Assembly: GCF_000497445.1 (NCBI RefSeq)
Contig: NZ_CM002285.1
Coordinates: 4,572,422 to 4,624,757, forward strand
DNA: 52,336 nucleotides
Source of the DNA: Streptomyces roseochromogenus subsp. oscitans DS 12.976
Lineage (GTDB): Bacteria; Actinomycetota; Actinomycetes; Streptomycetales; Streptomycetaceae
Reading direction: 5' to 3'
How positions within the stretch are numbered: the first letter of the stretch is position 1; each line of letters opens with the position of its first letter. Below, in pieces: positions 7,454 to 14,702 of this stretch. The notes beneath the pieces were generated by a model that was given only the letters and a program-made list of their open reading frames with translations, did no database searches and had not been told where the DNA came from. The position numbers and the translations under genes were made by a program.

Positions 7454-8307
7454 GGCGCACCTCCCCCCTCGGCGATGCCGTGGAGGAACGCCAGAGCCGA
7501 GTGCTGCTCGTGTGGCGTTGCATGAGCGTCCGTTTTGCCGAAATACACATCGGGGAAGCTGGGGTCCGCTTCGTGGCACACGGCCCCGAAAGCCCAGAAC
7601 CGAGCCGTGCAGCGTGCGCGTTCTCGGTCGGCGTCATCGACTGGTGTCAGCCCGGTGTATACCCAGCCCCCGTGAGCGCCCGCGGGGGCGATGTACCCCG
7701 CGGCCCGCAGTGCTTCGAGGTACGTGTGGCGCTGGTGCCTCCACACTCGGGCCATCAGCTGGGGGTTACGAAGGAGCCTGGCCAGGTAGCCCGCAGCGTC
7801 CGGGTAGAGGTCGAGGAATGCCAGATGCGCGTGTGCGAGCAGCTGGTCAGCGCTCCAGGGCGTGTCCGGCTGCCCCAGGGCGAGCAACTCACCGAGGGGC
7901 GCCAGGAACCGGGCGGTGTGCTGCGAAAGCGATAGATCACGCTCGGGCTGGTTCGTTACGAAGGGACCGAACAGCTTCAGCGTGAAGTATCCGCCGAACT
8001 GGCGTCTCAGTCCGTCGTCAGCCAGGTCTCCGTGCGACAGCACGTAGATCGTCACGGGTGTCCCACCCCACCAGGCACTTCGCCGGTGCGGAGCACTACT
8101 GGCGCTGCCGTCATGGAGGAGAAACGCGTCGAGATCGCTGCCCTCGCGCCCCTGGCCGAGCGGCAGGCTGCCATAGAAGACCCACTGCCGACCCTCGCGA
8201 GCAATGTCGGCCACGGCCGGTTCCAGCAAGGCGATGAGATCGGGGATCCCGTCGACGAAGTCCTGACTGATCGCCTTTTCCGTCGGACCGGTCAGCATTC
8301 CAGCCAC
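7450..8307 (-). CDS. Nucleotidyltransferase-superfamily protein
   Basis: 285 residues. The pol-beta-type signature is visible as YGSLPLGQGREGSDLDAFLL: Gly46-Ser47 and the Asp58-x-Asp60 pair. The strand that normally carries the third carboxylate reads VTIYVLS, with Thr where Asp is expected, so catalysis may be altered or the third acid lies elsewhere. The rest is helical and looks like the substrate-binding part of aminoglycoside-adenylyltransferase-type proteins. Start GTG 8307 has AGGTGG five bases upstream and overlaps the HAD gene. An ATG at 8298 is an alternative. The stop overlaps the fusion gene start (ATGA). It probably transfers a nucleotide to the pathway intermediate or product. 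Confidence 0.72.
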   Translation of the reverse strand: MAGMLTGPTEKAISQDFVDGIPDLIALLEPAVADIAREGRQWVFYGSLPLGQGREGSDLDAFLLHDGSASSAPHRRSAWWGGTPVTIYVLSHGDLADDGLRRQFGGYFTLKLFGPFVTNQPERDLSLSQHTARFLAPLGELLALGQPDTPWSADQLLAHAHLAFLDLYPDAAGYLARLLRNPQLMARVWRHQRHTYLEALRAAGYIAPAGAHGGWVYTGLTPVDDADRERARCTARFWAFGAVCHEADPSFPDVYFGKTDAHATPHEQHSALAFLHGIAEGGGAP

Positions 8308-8912
8308 GCGTCCACCTCATTCGTCCATCGGCCGTCGGCATCGGCCAGCAGGCTCGTGACACCAAGCGACCTGGCGGCAGCGACGTTCGCCAGCTTGTCG
8401 TCCACGTAGAGGGTCTGGGCCCGGTCAGTGCTGCCGAGCACTCGGTCGTACGCCGCCTGATCAGGCTTGACCGCTCCCGTGATGCTGGAGATCGACACTT
8501 CCGAGAAATGGCTGGTCAGGGCGAGAGCCTCCAGTCGCGGTACTAGCCACTCGTGCCGATGGTTCGAGATCAGGACCAGCCGGGCCTGCCGACCCCAGGA
8601 GGGGAGCCGGTGAACCACAGGCATAGCCCGCATGGACTGGTCGACGACCGAACGCCACACCGCTGGAGCGCGCTCCAGCCCGCAGGCCGTGGCCAGGGAG
8701 CTCCAGAAAGACGTCTCATCCATGCGTCCGGCCCACAGATCGTCGCGGAACCGCTGCCTGAACAGCTCGGCGACCGCAGCAGGGCGCAGCCCGCTGGAAG
8801 CGGCGACGGCACGGAACAACGGCTCCATGGGTTCACCCAACAGGACTCCGCAGGCGTCCAGCAGCAGCGTCCGTCCCGGCGATTGGCGTTGCAGCTGCGG
8901 TTGACTCCTCAT
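8292..8912 (-). CDS. HAD-superfamily hydrolase
   Basis: 206 residues from ATG 8912, which has GGGAGG six bases upstream and overlaps the stop of the preceding small gene (ATGA). HAD motif I is LLLDACGVLLGEP with nucleophile Asp19. The second position is Cys rather than the general acid/base Asp, which departs from the classical phosphatase DxD. Motif II is LISNHRHEW, motif III GAVKPDQAAYD and motif IV YVDDKLANVAAARSLG. This is a subfamily IA-like cap-I protein. It would be expected to dephosphorylate or dehalogenate a small molecule, but the DxC variant makes phosphatase activity uncertain. It sits between a HAD-like fragment and the nucleotidyltransferase in the same overlapping operon. Confidence 0.85.
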   Translation of the reverse strand: MRSQPQLQRQSPGRTLLLDACGVLLGEPMEPLFRAVAASSGLRPAAVAELFRQRFRDDLWAGRMDETSFWSSLATACGLERAPAVWRSVVDQSMRAMPVVHRLPSWGRQARLVLISNHRHEWLVPRLEALALTSHFSEVSISSITGAVKPDQAAYDRVLGSTDRAQTLYVDDKLANVAAARSLGVTSLLADADGRWTNEVDAWLEC

Positions 8913-9226
8913 GGCATCCTCCCGGCCAGCTCGTCGCCACCGCCACCGCCATCGCCGCAGGAGAGGGTCGGCCATGGGGCGTCACCGACTTCTCGGAGAA
9001 CCGCCCGGAAGAGCCGACGGTCGGGCTTCACCGCCCCCAGCCGGCGGCTGTACGCGCCAGCGTCGGAGTGGGGCGCGAGGTCCCTACGGCTCCGCGTCTC
9101 GGCGATGCCAGAGGACGCATCGCTGGGAACGGCCAGCCTGGCCGCAATCACCACATCACCCACTGGGCGTGTAGCGATCGCGGACGTCCCCATCGACAGG
9201 GGGGCGCACGTCGGCGGATAGCGCAT
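8909..9226 (-). CDS. Short HAD-C-terminus-like ORF, first gene of the operon
   Basis: 105 residues, ATG 9226 with GGAG nine bases upstream. Its stop overlaps the ATG of the complete HAD gene (ATGA), which argues it is translated. Residues from about 60 onward (RRLGAVKPDRRLFRAVLREVG) match HAD motif III, followed by CGD and D-x-AGR like motif IV. Motifs I and II are missing. It is therefore most likely the remnant of a second HAD gene kept because it provides coupled initiation, or a small regulatory HAD derivative. The N-terminal half is not recognised. Confidence 0.5.
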   Translation of the reverse strand: MRYPPTCAPLSMGTSAIATRPVGDVVIAARLAVPSDASSGIAETRSRRDLAPHSDAGAYSRRLGAVKPDRRLFRAVLREVGDAPWPTLSCGDGGGGGDELAGRMP

Positions 9227-9419
9227 GGTGAGGCTCCATAAGTAGATCGGTGATCCGTGCAGAACCGGAATCTCCGGCTGGCTGGGCTTCCACGACCCGG
9301 AGGCGCCTCATAGAGGCGTCCAATAGACGAAGGAGAGTGGGCTGCCACCAGATCAAGGTGACCGTGATGATCTTGCGGCGGTGCTTCAACTGTGGCGCCG
9401 TGACGGCAACGTCGGGAGC

Positions 9420-9457
9420 GTGCACTTGGGGGTGCACTCGTGCACTCCTACGTGCAC
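9420..9457. promoter_or_regulatory. Four GTGCAC palindromes spaced 12-8-12
   Basis: GTGCAC occurs at 9420, 9432, 9440 and 9452, a mirror-symmetric 12-8-12 spacing. The second and fourth belong to a larger inverted repeat, GGGGGTGCAC (9428-9437) / GTGCACCCCC (9452-9461). In a divergent promoter next to an HTH regulator this looks like a cooperative operator, probably for the product of the gene at 9759. Confidence 0.55.
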
Positions 9458-9705
9458 CCCCCCTACACCCTGGTCCTGACCTGCGTAGAGCGACCGTGCG
9501 TCAAGCTGGCACTACGGCCGTTCTCTGGGGGTTTGATGGCAGTCCAGAACTGCGCACCCTCTACACCTCCATTCCGCGGGCCGTGCCCCACTCCCGCTTG
9601 AGAAGCAGAGCCGAGCGTCAAAGCCAGCCGAGGAAAGGGAAGTTGATGACATTTGCCCGCCGGCTTTCTCGGTCTCCTGCGACAGTAGGCAAGGAGTCCC
9701 ACAGC

Positions 9706-9728
9706 ACCCCGGAAAATCCTTCCGGGGT
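9706..9728 (+). promoter_or_regulatory. Inverted repeat just upstream of the regulator gene
   Basis: ACCCCGGA (9706-9713) and TCCGGGGT (9721-9728) pair perfectly around a 7-base loop, ending 30 bases before the start codon at 9759. It could be an operator half-site pair for autoregulation or a leader hairpin. There is no U-tract for a terminator. Confidence 0.4.
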
Positions 9729-9758
9729 CCCTTTCGGCCACGAGGTGATGCTCAGGAC

Positions 9759-10988
9759 ATGCGAGAGATGACAGAGCATCTGACCATCGGTGAACGCGTC
9801 GCCTGGTACCGCCGCCGACGTGGCCTCTCCCAGGAGGTCCTAGCCGGGCTTGTAGGGCGCACCACAGACTGGCTGAGCAAAGCGGAGAACAACCGGATCG
9901 AACTCGACCGCCTCTCGGTGATCACCTCACTCGCCGAGGCCCTCGACGTCTCCCTGGGAGACCTGCTCGCCGAGCCGACCCTCATGGAGTGGTCGAACGA
10001 CAGCGGCCGACGCACGGTCCCAGCCCTGCGCGAAGCCCTCATGGACTACAAGCAGCTCACACCCCTGCTGGGATCCCCACCCGATGACGAACCACCCGCC
10101 CTGAATGACCTTCGGGCCAATGTGAAGGAGGTACTCGACGCCTACCAGGCGTCCCGCTACGGCTTCGCCACGCGACGTCTTCCCCTCGTCCTGGCCGATG
10201 CTCTTGTCGCATCCCGCGCGTACTCAGGGCGCGAAGGTGAGGAGGCGCATGCCCAGCTCGCCTTGGCCTACCACGGTGCGGCACTCGTGCTGGGCAAGGT
10301 CGGGGAGTCGGAACTGGCATGGATCGCCGCCGACCGTGGCCTGGCTGCCGCGCAGCGATGCGGCCAGAGCACGGTGACGGGCTCGCTCTTCCGGGCGGTC
10401 ACGCACTGCCTGATGGCCACCGGCCGCTTCACCGCAGCGATCCAGCTGGTGAACGACGCGGCGGCAGTCATGCAGCCCGGCCTGGGCACCGCGAACGACG
10501 AGTACCTCTCGGTCTACGGCACGCTCTTCCTCGCTGGCGCCATGGCGGCCGCCCGAGCGGAGGACCGGACGACTACGCAGACCTTCCTCCGGGAAGCCGA
10601 CGAAGCCGCGCGGCGGCTTGGCGCCGACGCCAACCACCTGTGGACTGCCTTCGGCCCGACCAACGTGGCCATCCACTGCGTCGCCACCGCCGGCGAACTC
10701 GGGGACATCCAGATCGCGGCAGACCTCGGGCAACGCATCGACACCAGCGGCCTGCCCGTGGAACGGCGCGTGAGGCATAGCCTGGAGGTCGCCCGAGCGC
10801 TCAGCGCCTGGAACCGGACCGATGAAGCCCTGGCCACACTGTTGGACGCCGAACGGGACGCCCCCGAACAGGTGCGCCACCACTACCTGAGCCGGGAACT
10901 GACCATCGGCTGGATCCGCGGCACCCGAGGCCGGCCGTCCCAGTCTGTGGCGGACTTGGCCCGCAGGCTCGGCGTCGTCGGCGGTTAG
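9759..10988 (+). CDS. XRE-type HTH regulator with C-terminal TPR-like domain
   Basis: 409 residues. An N-terminal helix-turn-helix spans about 10-67 (IGERVAWYRRRRGLSQEVLAGL, then a recognition helix around TTDWLSKAENN). The remainder is a long alpha-helical repeat region typical of Streptomyces 'HTH + tetratricopeptide-like' regulators found beside biosynthetic clusters. ATG 9759 is used here; a second in-frame ATG at 9768 is also possible. It is divergent from the operon starting at 9226 and 10 bases ahead of a Nudix gene, so it is the best candidate for the pathway-specific regulator. The ligand, if any, would bind the helical domain. Confidence 0.85.
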   Translation: MREMTEHLTIGERVAWYRRRRGLSQEVLAGLVGRTTDWLSKAENNRIELDRLSVITSLAEALDVSLGDLLAEPTLMEWSNDSGRRTVPALREALMDYKQLTPLLGSPPDDEPPALNDLRANVKEVLDAYQASRYGFATRRLPLVLADALVASRAYSGREGEEAHAQLALAYHGAALVLGKVGESELAWIAADRGLAAAQRCGQSTVTGSLFRAVTHCLMATGRFTAAIQLVNDAAAVMQPGLGTANDEYLSVYGTLFLAGAMAAARAEDRTTTQTFLREADEAARRLGADANHLWTAFGPTNVAIHCVATAGELGDIQIAADLGQRIDTSGLPVERRVRHSLEVARALSAWNRTDEALATLLDAERDAPEQVRHHYLSRELTIGWIRGTRGRPSQSVADLARRLGVVGG

Positions 10989-10998
10989 AGTCAGTCCC

Positions 10999-11481
10999 GT
11001 GAGCGAGAACGAGCACGAAGCGAAGATGGCCCGCCCGCGCATGGCAGCCGGCGCCCTCTTCTTCGACGACGCCGACCGGATCCTGCTCGTCGAACCCTCG
11101 TACAAGGACTACCGCGACATCCCTGGCGGATACGTCGAGCACGGGGAGTCACCCCTGCAAGCCTGCGTGCGCGAAGTCCACGAGGAGCTGGGCATCAAGC
11201 CCGCCATCAGCCACTTGCTCGTGGTGGACTGGGCGCCGAATCCGGGGGAGGGGGACAAGGTCCTCTACCTATTCGACGGCGGTCACCTCACCGCGGACGA
11301 ATGCCAGCACATCGCACTACAGGCCAACGAGCTCCGCGGCTACGCCTTCCATGACGCTGGAGAGCTGCCGGAACTCACCATCCCCCGCCTCGTACGCCGT
11401 ATCACTGCCGGTATCGAGGCTCGCGCCAACGGCGTGACTGCCTACCTGGAACACGGGAACACGCCAGAAACAGAGGGCTGA
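10999..11481 (+). CDS. Nudix hydrolase
   Basis: 160 residues from GTG 10999, ten bases after the regulator stop, so co-transcribed. A complete Nudix box is present (GGYVEHGES followed by REVHEELGI, about 42-65), with the essential REx2EE catalytic glutamates intact. Nudix enzymes hydrolyse nucleoside diphosphates linked to another moiety (NDP-sugars, NADH, modified nucleotides). With a nucleotidyltransferase and a degenerate aminoacyl-tRNA synthetase in the divergent operon, a role in removing or recycling a nucleotidylated intermediate is plausible but only inferred. Confidence 0.88.
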   Translation: MSENEHEAKMARPRMAAGALFFDDADRILLVEPSYKDYRDIPGGYVEHGESPLQACVREVHEELGIKPAISHLLVVDWAPNPGEGDKVLYLFDGGHLTADECQHIALQANELRGYAFHDAGELPELTIPRLVRRITAGIEARANGVTAYLEHGNTPETEG

Positions 11482-11562
11482 CCAGGGTGCAAGCGCCACT
11501 ACCCACTAGCGGGCATTGGGTGCTCAGGCTGACTTCCCCCGATCTGAGTCGACCATCAGCGG

Positions 11563-12612
11563 TCAGCTGCTCGCTGACCTATTCGCGTCCGAGCTGGTGG
11601 AGAGACGAAGGATCTTGTCCCAAGTAGCTACTAGCCCTGCAGCGGCAGCCGTGGCCAGGGCGACGCCCACAGCTGACGAAGCCAGGGCGAAGACGATGCC
11701 AGCGAGACAGAGGGTAAACGCAGAGCCTCGCAGCACCTGCTGCCGCCAGGCTCTGCGCTCCCGGTGGCTGTGCAACAGCCCATCAGCGGATATATCTCCG
11801 GGTGCGAGATCGTGCAGCTGGCCCGTGGCGAGGACTTTCAGAATCCGCTCCACTTCGAGCAGAGCGCGCTTCGCACCGTCGATGCGGTCAAGTTCAACCC
11901 CGTCCCGAAGCTCACGCACGAGGGCAGCGGCTACTGAGAACCGGGCCACGACCTGGGGCATGGGGTTGCGGCCGTCAGGAAGCGCACGTTGCATGGCATA
12001 CCTCTCCAGCGCGATGGCGAAGTCTTCCAACGCTCGGACTGCCGCAACGTGTGGGGAGTTGAAGGGCGATGCCGTCGGAGGCTCCTTCCCCGTTACCTCC
12101 AAAGGCTGGAGGAGTGCCTCATAGGCCCTACGTACCGTGACCGTCACAGCCTCGGTTGTCCACCGTTGCATGCCTTGATTTGTGACAAGCGAGGCGATCA
12201 CGGCAGTGATCAATATGGGCATCATCATGGCCCCCACAGCGAGGGCGTCGCGCCAGATGTGCCAGCGTGTGCGTTCGACGGCTGCTGCAAGGGCGCCACC
12301 TGCTGAGAAGGATGTCACGACGGGGACGATCACCTTGATGGCGAGCGCCCTCCTGGACACCTGATAGAGGACGTCTTCGCGCTGCAAGTAGTCCAGCGTC
12401 AAATGGTCTGGACGCGTCGCCAAGGAGCTGTCGCGGATCTGGCGTACCAGGTGAGCACGGCGCCGTCTTGCGTGTGCCCTCCCGTGAGCCCAGCAGATCC
12501 GTTCCAAGAGCGTTCTGTTACCTCGGCGCTGCGACGTTGCCGTCATGGTCAAGGCCCATATCGACATTGTCCAAGCAGCGAAGATCAGCGCACCAAACTC
12601 GGCTTTCGACAC
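11563..12612 (-). CDS. Multi-pass membrane protein, unknown
   Basis: 349 residues. Hydrophobic segments are visible near 5-25, 90-112, 125-145 and 305-335. A large central soluble part (about 150-300) is helix-rich with ordinary charged composition. A basic stretch (GRAHARRRRAHLVRQ, 44-58) follows the first segment. I do not recognise the family. The gene converges with the Nudix gene and is separated from the next locus by 500 bases that hold a tRNA fragment. It could belong to the integrated element or be resident. Confidence 0.7.
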   Translation of the reverse strand: MSKAEFGALIFAAWTMSIWALTMTATSQRRGNRTLLERICWAHGRAHARRRRAHLVRQIRDSSLATRPDHLTLDYLQREDVLYQVSRRALAIKVIVPVVTSFSAGGALAAAVERTRWHIWRDALAVGAMMMPILITAVIASLVTNQGMQRWTTEAVTVTVRRAYEALLQPLEVTGKEPPTASPFNSPHVAAVRALEDFAIALERYAMQRALPDGRNPMPQVVARFSVAAALVRELRDGVELDRIDGAKRALLEVERILKVLATGQLHDLAPGDISADGLLHSHRERRAWRQQVLRGSAFTLCLAGIVFALASSAVGVALATAAAAGLVATWDKILRLSTSSDANRSASS

Positions 12613-13113
12613 ATTCTCCCCCTCCGGAACCTCGTGGGCTCAGCCCCATCGCAAGTCCCTATGCCCTCGGGAGTTTCACAAATACCTCACTGTCAGTAAG
12701 AAGCCGTGCGCGAGCCGAGAACCGCCGATCTGGTCACCGCAGACCCGAGACCAGCTGCAGAATCGGGCCGCTGGCCTGGCGTCGGCGGCGGCTGAACGCT
12801 GGCTCCGGCACTGAAAGTGATCCAGAACCAGGGTTCGGCCGTCGTCGAGACCTGGCAGAAGGCTCAGGCTCCGTGGTCTCAGTTCTGGTCTCATTCACCT
12901 ACGTCCGGGATGGTTCAGAGGCCCGACGACCAACGGCTCCGCCGCAGGTCAGAACGCTCACGATCTTCCCCGAACCCCCAGACGAACATTTGGAAAGCGT
13001 GTTGGGGGCAACCCCTCACGAGTTCGAATCTCGTATCCACCGCCACGGCTGGCTCGCATCAGTCCAGGAGCGGAACAGCTCAGGCCGATTCGGATCCTGG
13101 CGAGGCAGGAACC
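12613..13113. other. Non-coding stretch containing a tRNA scar
   Basis: No convincing gene occurs in these 501 bases. The frames that cross it lack recognisable protein sequence. The notable content is the truncated tRNA-Ser at 12990-13043, described separately. The rest looks like divergent island-junction DNA. Confidence 0.6.
12990..13043 (+). tRNA. 3' fragment of tRNA-Ser(GGA), probable attachment site
   Basis: From the anticodon loop onward the sequence is tRNA-Ser-like: TTTGGAAAGCGTG (anticodon GGA), a long variable arm with GGGG-GCAA-CCCC, a perfect T-arm ACGAG-TTCGAAT-CTCGT, then TATCCACCGCC. The partner strands are missing: no CACGC precedes the anticodon loop, and no GGTGGATA acceptor strand or D-arm lies upstream. 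This is not a functional tRNA. It is the kind of scar left when an integrase recombines in the 3' half of a tRNA gene. With this orientation the intact tRNA and the integrase would be expected to the left of the window. Confidence 0.75.
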
Positions 13114-13797
13114 TCAGTTGCCGTGTCTGGCCGGGCTCTGACCGCTCAGTGCTGTGTGAGCCTTCGCGACCTCGGAATCGGCGCACTGCCGGGCCTCTTG
13201 GGCACGGTCTGCCGCCTTTTTGCTTACGGCCAGGAAACCCATGAGTGCCGCGACGACGCCAGCGAGTACAGCGCTGTTGTGAGCCCAGCGGGCCGCAATG
13301 CGGGCATGTCGGAGGTTCATCCGCGCGGCGGCGCGGCGGCCTTCCTGCCCTCGTCTGCGAGCCGAGCCGGCCGCGTTGACCGCACCTGCGGCGCAGATCT
13401 CGGCGAGGGATGCGAACGTGAACGCTAGGACCACGAGGCCGCCCAGGGCCAGACCGGCTGCCGTGGGTACCGACATAACACGCTCTGTCGTCGGCACCTC
13501 CGACGTGAACGCAGCCTTCAGCACGTAGCCGGCCATCCCGAAGAGCATGAGGGTGCACCAGGCATAGCCGAGCAGTGACCAGAGTGGGCCATCTTCCTCG
13601 CCCTCCGTCGGTTCTCCACCCGGAGTTGCCTCTCCACCGCCGTGGGCACCTGCTTCCACAGGAGACTCGCCGGTACGCCCGCCAGGTGAGGGCTGAGCAT
13701 GATGGTGGACGTCGCCGATGACATTGCCGGCGATGAAGATCCCAGGACCGTGGTTGTGCTGGTCTCCTTCTCTCCGCGGCTCAGGTGTCTCTGTCAT
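13114..13797 (-). CDS. Membrane protein with N-terminal HNHGPG amyloid-like motif
   Basis: 227 residues. The N-terminus carries the N/G/H-rich motif QHNHGPGIFIAGNVIGDV (13-30). A Gly/Pro/Glu-rich linker (35-70) follows, then transmembrane segments near 72-95, 112-138 and 172-192. The same motif ends the protein encoded immediately upstream, whose stop overlaps this start by 17 bases. Paired short motifs on a membrane protein and a soluble partner from adjacent genes are the hallmark of amyloid-signalling effector/adaptor pairs. On that reading this would be the membrane-acting partner. No enzymatic domain is visible, and the assignment is inference. Confidence 0.75.
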   Translation of the reverse strand: MTETPEPRREGDQHNHGPGIFIAGNVIGDVHHHAQPSPGGRTGESPVEAGAHGGGEATPGGEPTEGEEDGPLWSLLGYAWCTLMLFGMAGYVLKAAFTSEVPTTERVMSVPTAAGLALGGLVVLAFTFASLAEICAAGAVNAAGSARRRGQEGRRAAARMNLRHARIAARWAHNSAVLAGVVAALMGFLAVSKKAADRAQEARQCADSEVAKAHTALSGQSPARHGN

Positions 13798-14197
13798 GCG
13801 CCGTGTCGTGATTGATCGTGAGCCCGCCCTCGACGTTGCCGTTGATGAAGGTGCCCGGGCCGTGGTTGTGCTGATTGGTCACGGAGGTCGGCCGATCGAG
13901 TCCAGTCAGGGCGCGCAACTCCACGTAGGCCGCAGGGTCTGTCTGTACGAGCTGTTCCAGGGCGGAGGCCCACTCGGCTGCGGCGACGCGCGCCGCTTCA
14001 CCGCGCTCCGGTGGGGAACACAGCGCCACTCTCGCCCGGTCCTGGTCGAGGCGATCAAGGACGGTCTGGGCATCCGGTCGGCCGCCCCGGTGCAACACAC
14101 GCCGGATGATGTCCCGGGCCCTCACGTAGGCGTCCTGTGATGCCTCACCCAGCAGCGCCGCAGCCACTGTCGTCACGGCGAAGGTCATTTCGTCCAT
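13781..14197 (-). CDS. Small soluble protein with C-terminal HNHGPG motif
   Basis: 138 residues from ATG 14197, chosen over an upstream in-frame ATG because GGGGGAG lies ten bases before it. Residues 1-100 are alpha-helical and charged, with a putative small helical bundle (AYVRARDIIRRVLHRGG, 23-39). The C-terminus is the motif NQHNHGPGTFINGNVEGGL (108-126). It matches the N-terminal motif of the next gene, which it overlaps by 17 bases. It probably acts as the sensor or adaptor that nucleates the membrane partner. The helical domain is not recognised. Confidence 0.75.
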   Translation of the reverse strand: MDEMTFAVTTVAAALLGEASQDAYVRARDIIRRVLHRGGRPDAQTVLDRLDQDRARVALCSPPERGEAARVAAAEWASALEQLVQTDPAAYVELRALTGLDRPTSVTNQHNHGPGTFINGNVEGGLTINHDTAHDRDT

Positions 14198-14306
14198 CTG
14201 TGTTGTCTCCCCCACTGGTTGCAGCACTGTATCCGCGTACACGGCGGACGACGGCCGGAACGCCGTATCCCGTATCCGCCGTGCCCCCTGGGCGGCGTTC
14301 GACGCA

Positions 14307-14702
14307 TCAACTCAGCCATCCGGCAATGGCGTGGGCGAGCGCTTCACCGCCCTGTTGCACCACGGTTCCCGCCACCAAGGCGGGAAGCGCCTGGGCGATC
14401 TGCCGAAGTCCGCCGGCCTGCGCGTCGGGCGCCGCCAGCGAGGTGTCGACAGTGTCCGCCATGGCGCGCAGCACCACAGCGTTGGCGAGGCCCACCTCGT
14501 TGCGATCTACGTCGGCGCGGAAGGAAGCGAGCAGCTCTCGTACGGTGTCGATGTCGACCGCGCCCTGGACGGAGGCAGATTGGTGCACGTGGGAGATGTT
14601 CTGCCCCACAACGTTCTGGTTCGGGGCGTTGTTGTTGCCACCGATGCTGATGCCCGAGTCGTGCCCGTGCTCCGGCTCGGGACGACGCCGTCCAAACACC
14701 AT
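14307..14702 (-). CDS. Small protein with N-terminal GGNNNAPNQNVVG motif
   Basis: 131 residues. ATG 14702 is preferred because GGGAGG lies six bases before it; a GTG at 14705 would also fit. The start shares a base with the stop of the upstream membrane-protein gene (TGATG). The motif SGISIGGNNNAPNQNVVGQN spans 16-35 and continues I-S-H-V, and matches the C-terminus of the neighbour. The remainder (48-131) is a helical domain (DIDTVRELLASFRADVDRN and onward). Its C-terminus is amphipathic to hydrophobic (ALPALVAGTVVQQGGEALAH). It is likely a soluble signalling or adaptor partner. No known domain is recognised. Confidence 0.75.
   Translation of the reverse strand: MVFGRRRPEPEHGHDSGISIGGNNNAPNQNVVGQNISHVHQSASVQGAVDIDTVRELLASFRADVDRNEVGLANAVVLRAMADTVDTSLAAPDAQAGGLRQIAQALPALVAGTVVQQGGEALAHAIAGWLS

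Larger units (their letters stand above)
9227..9758. promoter_or_regulatory. Divergent promoter region between the pathway operon and its regulator
   Basis: 532 bases separate the two divergent starts. I find no credible coding frame. The 174-codon plus-strand frame across it has no domain-like sequence. The region holds the GTGCAC cluster (9420-9457) and a hairpin 30 bases before the regulator start (9706-9728). It is the obvious place for both promoters, although I cannot assign -35/-10 boxes confidently. Confidence 0.65.

Noticed and set aside
9250..9771. Plus-strand frame across the divergent promoter
   Set aside because: It runs through the GTGCAC cluster and the hairpin, has no recognisable protein sequence and overlaps the regulator start out of frame.
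12961..13045. A complete functional tRNA-Ser gene
   Set aside because: No acceptor-strand 5' half, D-arm or 5' anticodon-stem strand can be found upstream; only the 3' part is present.
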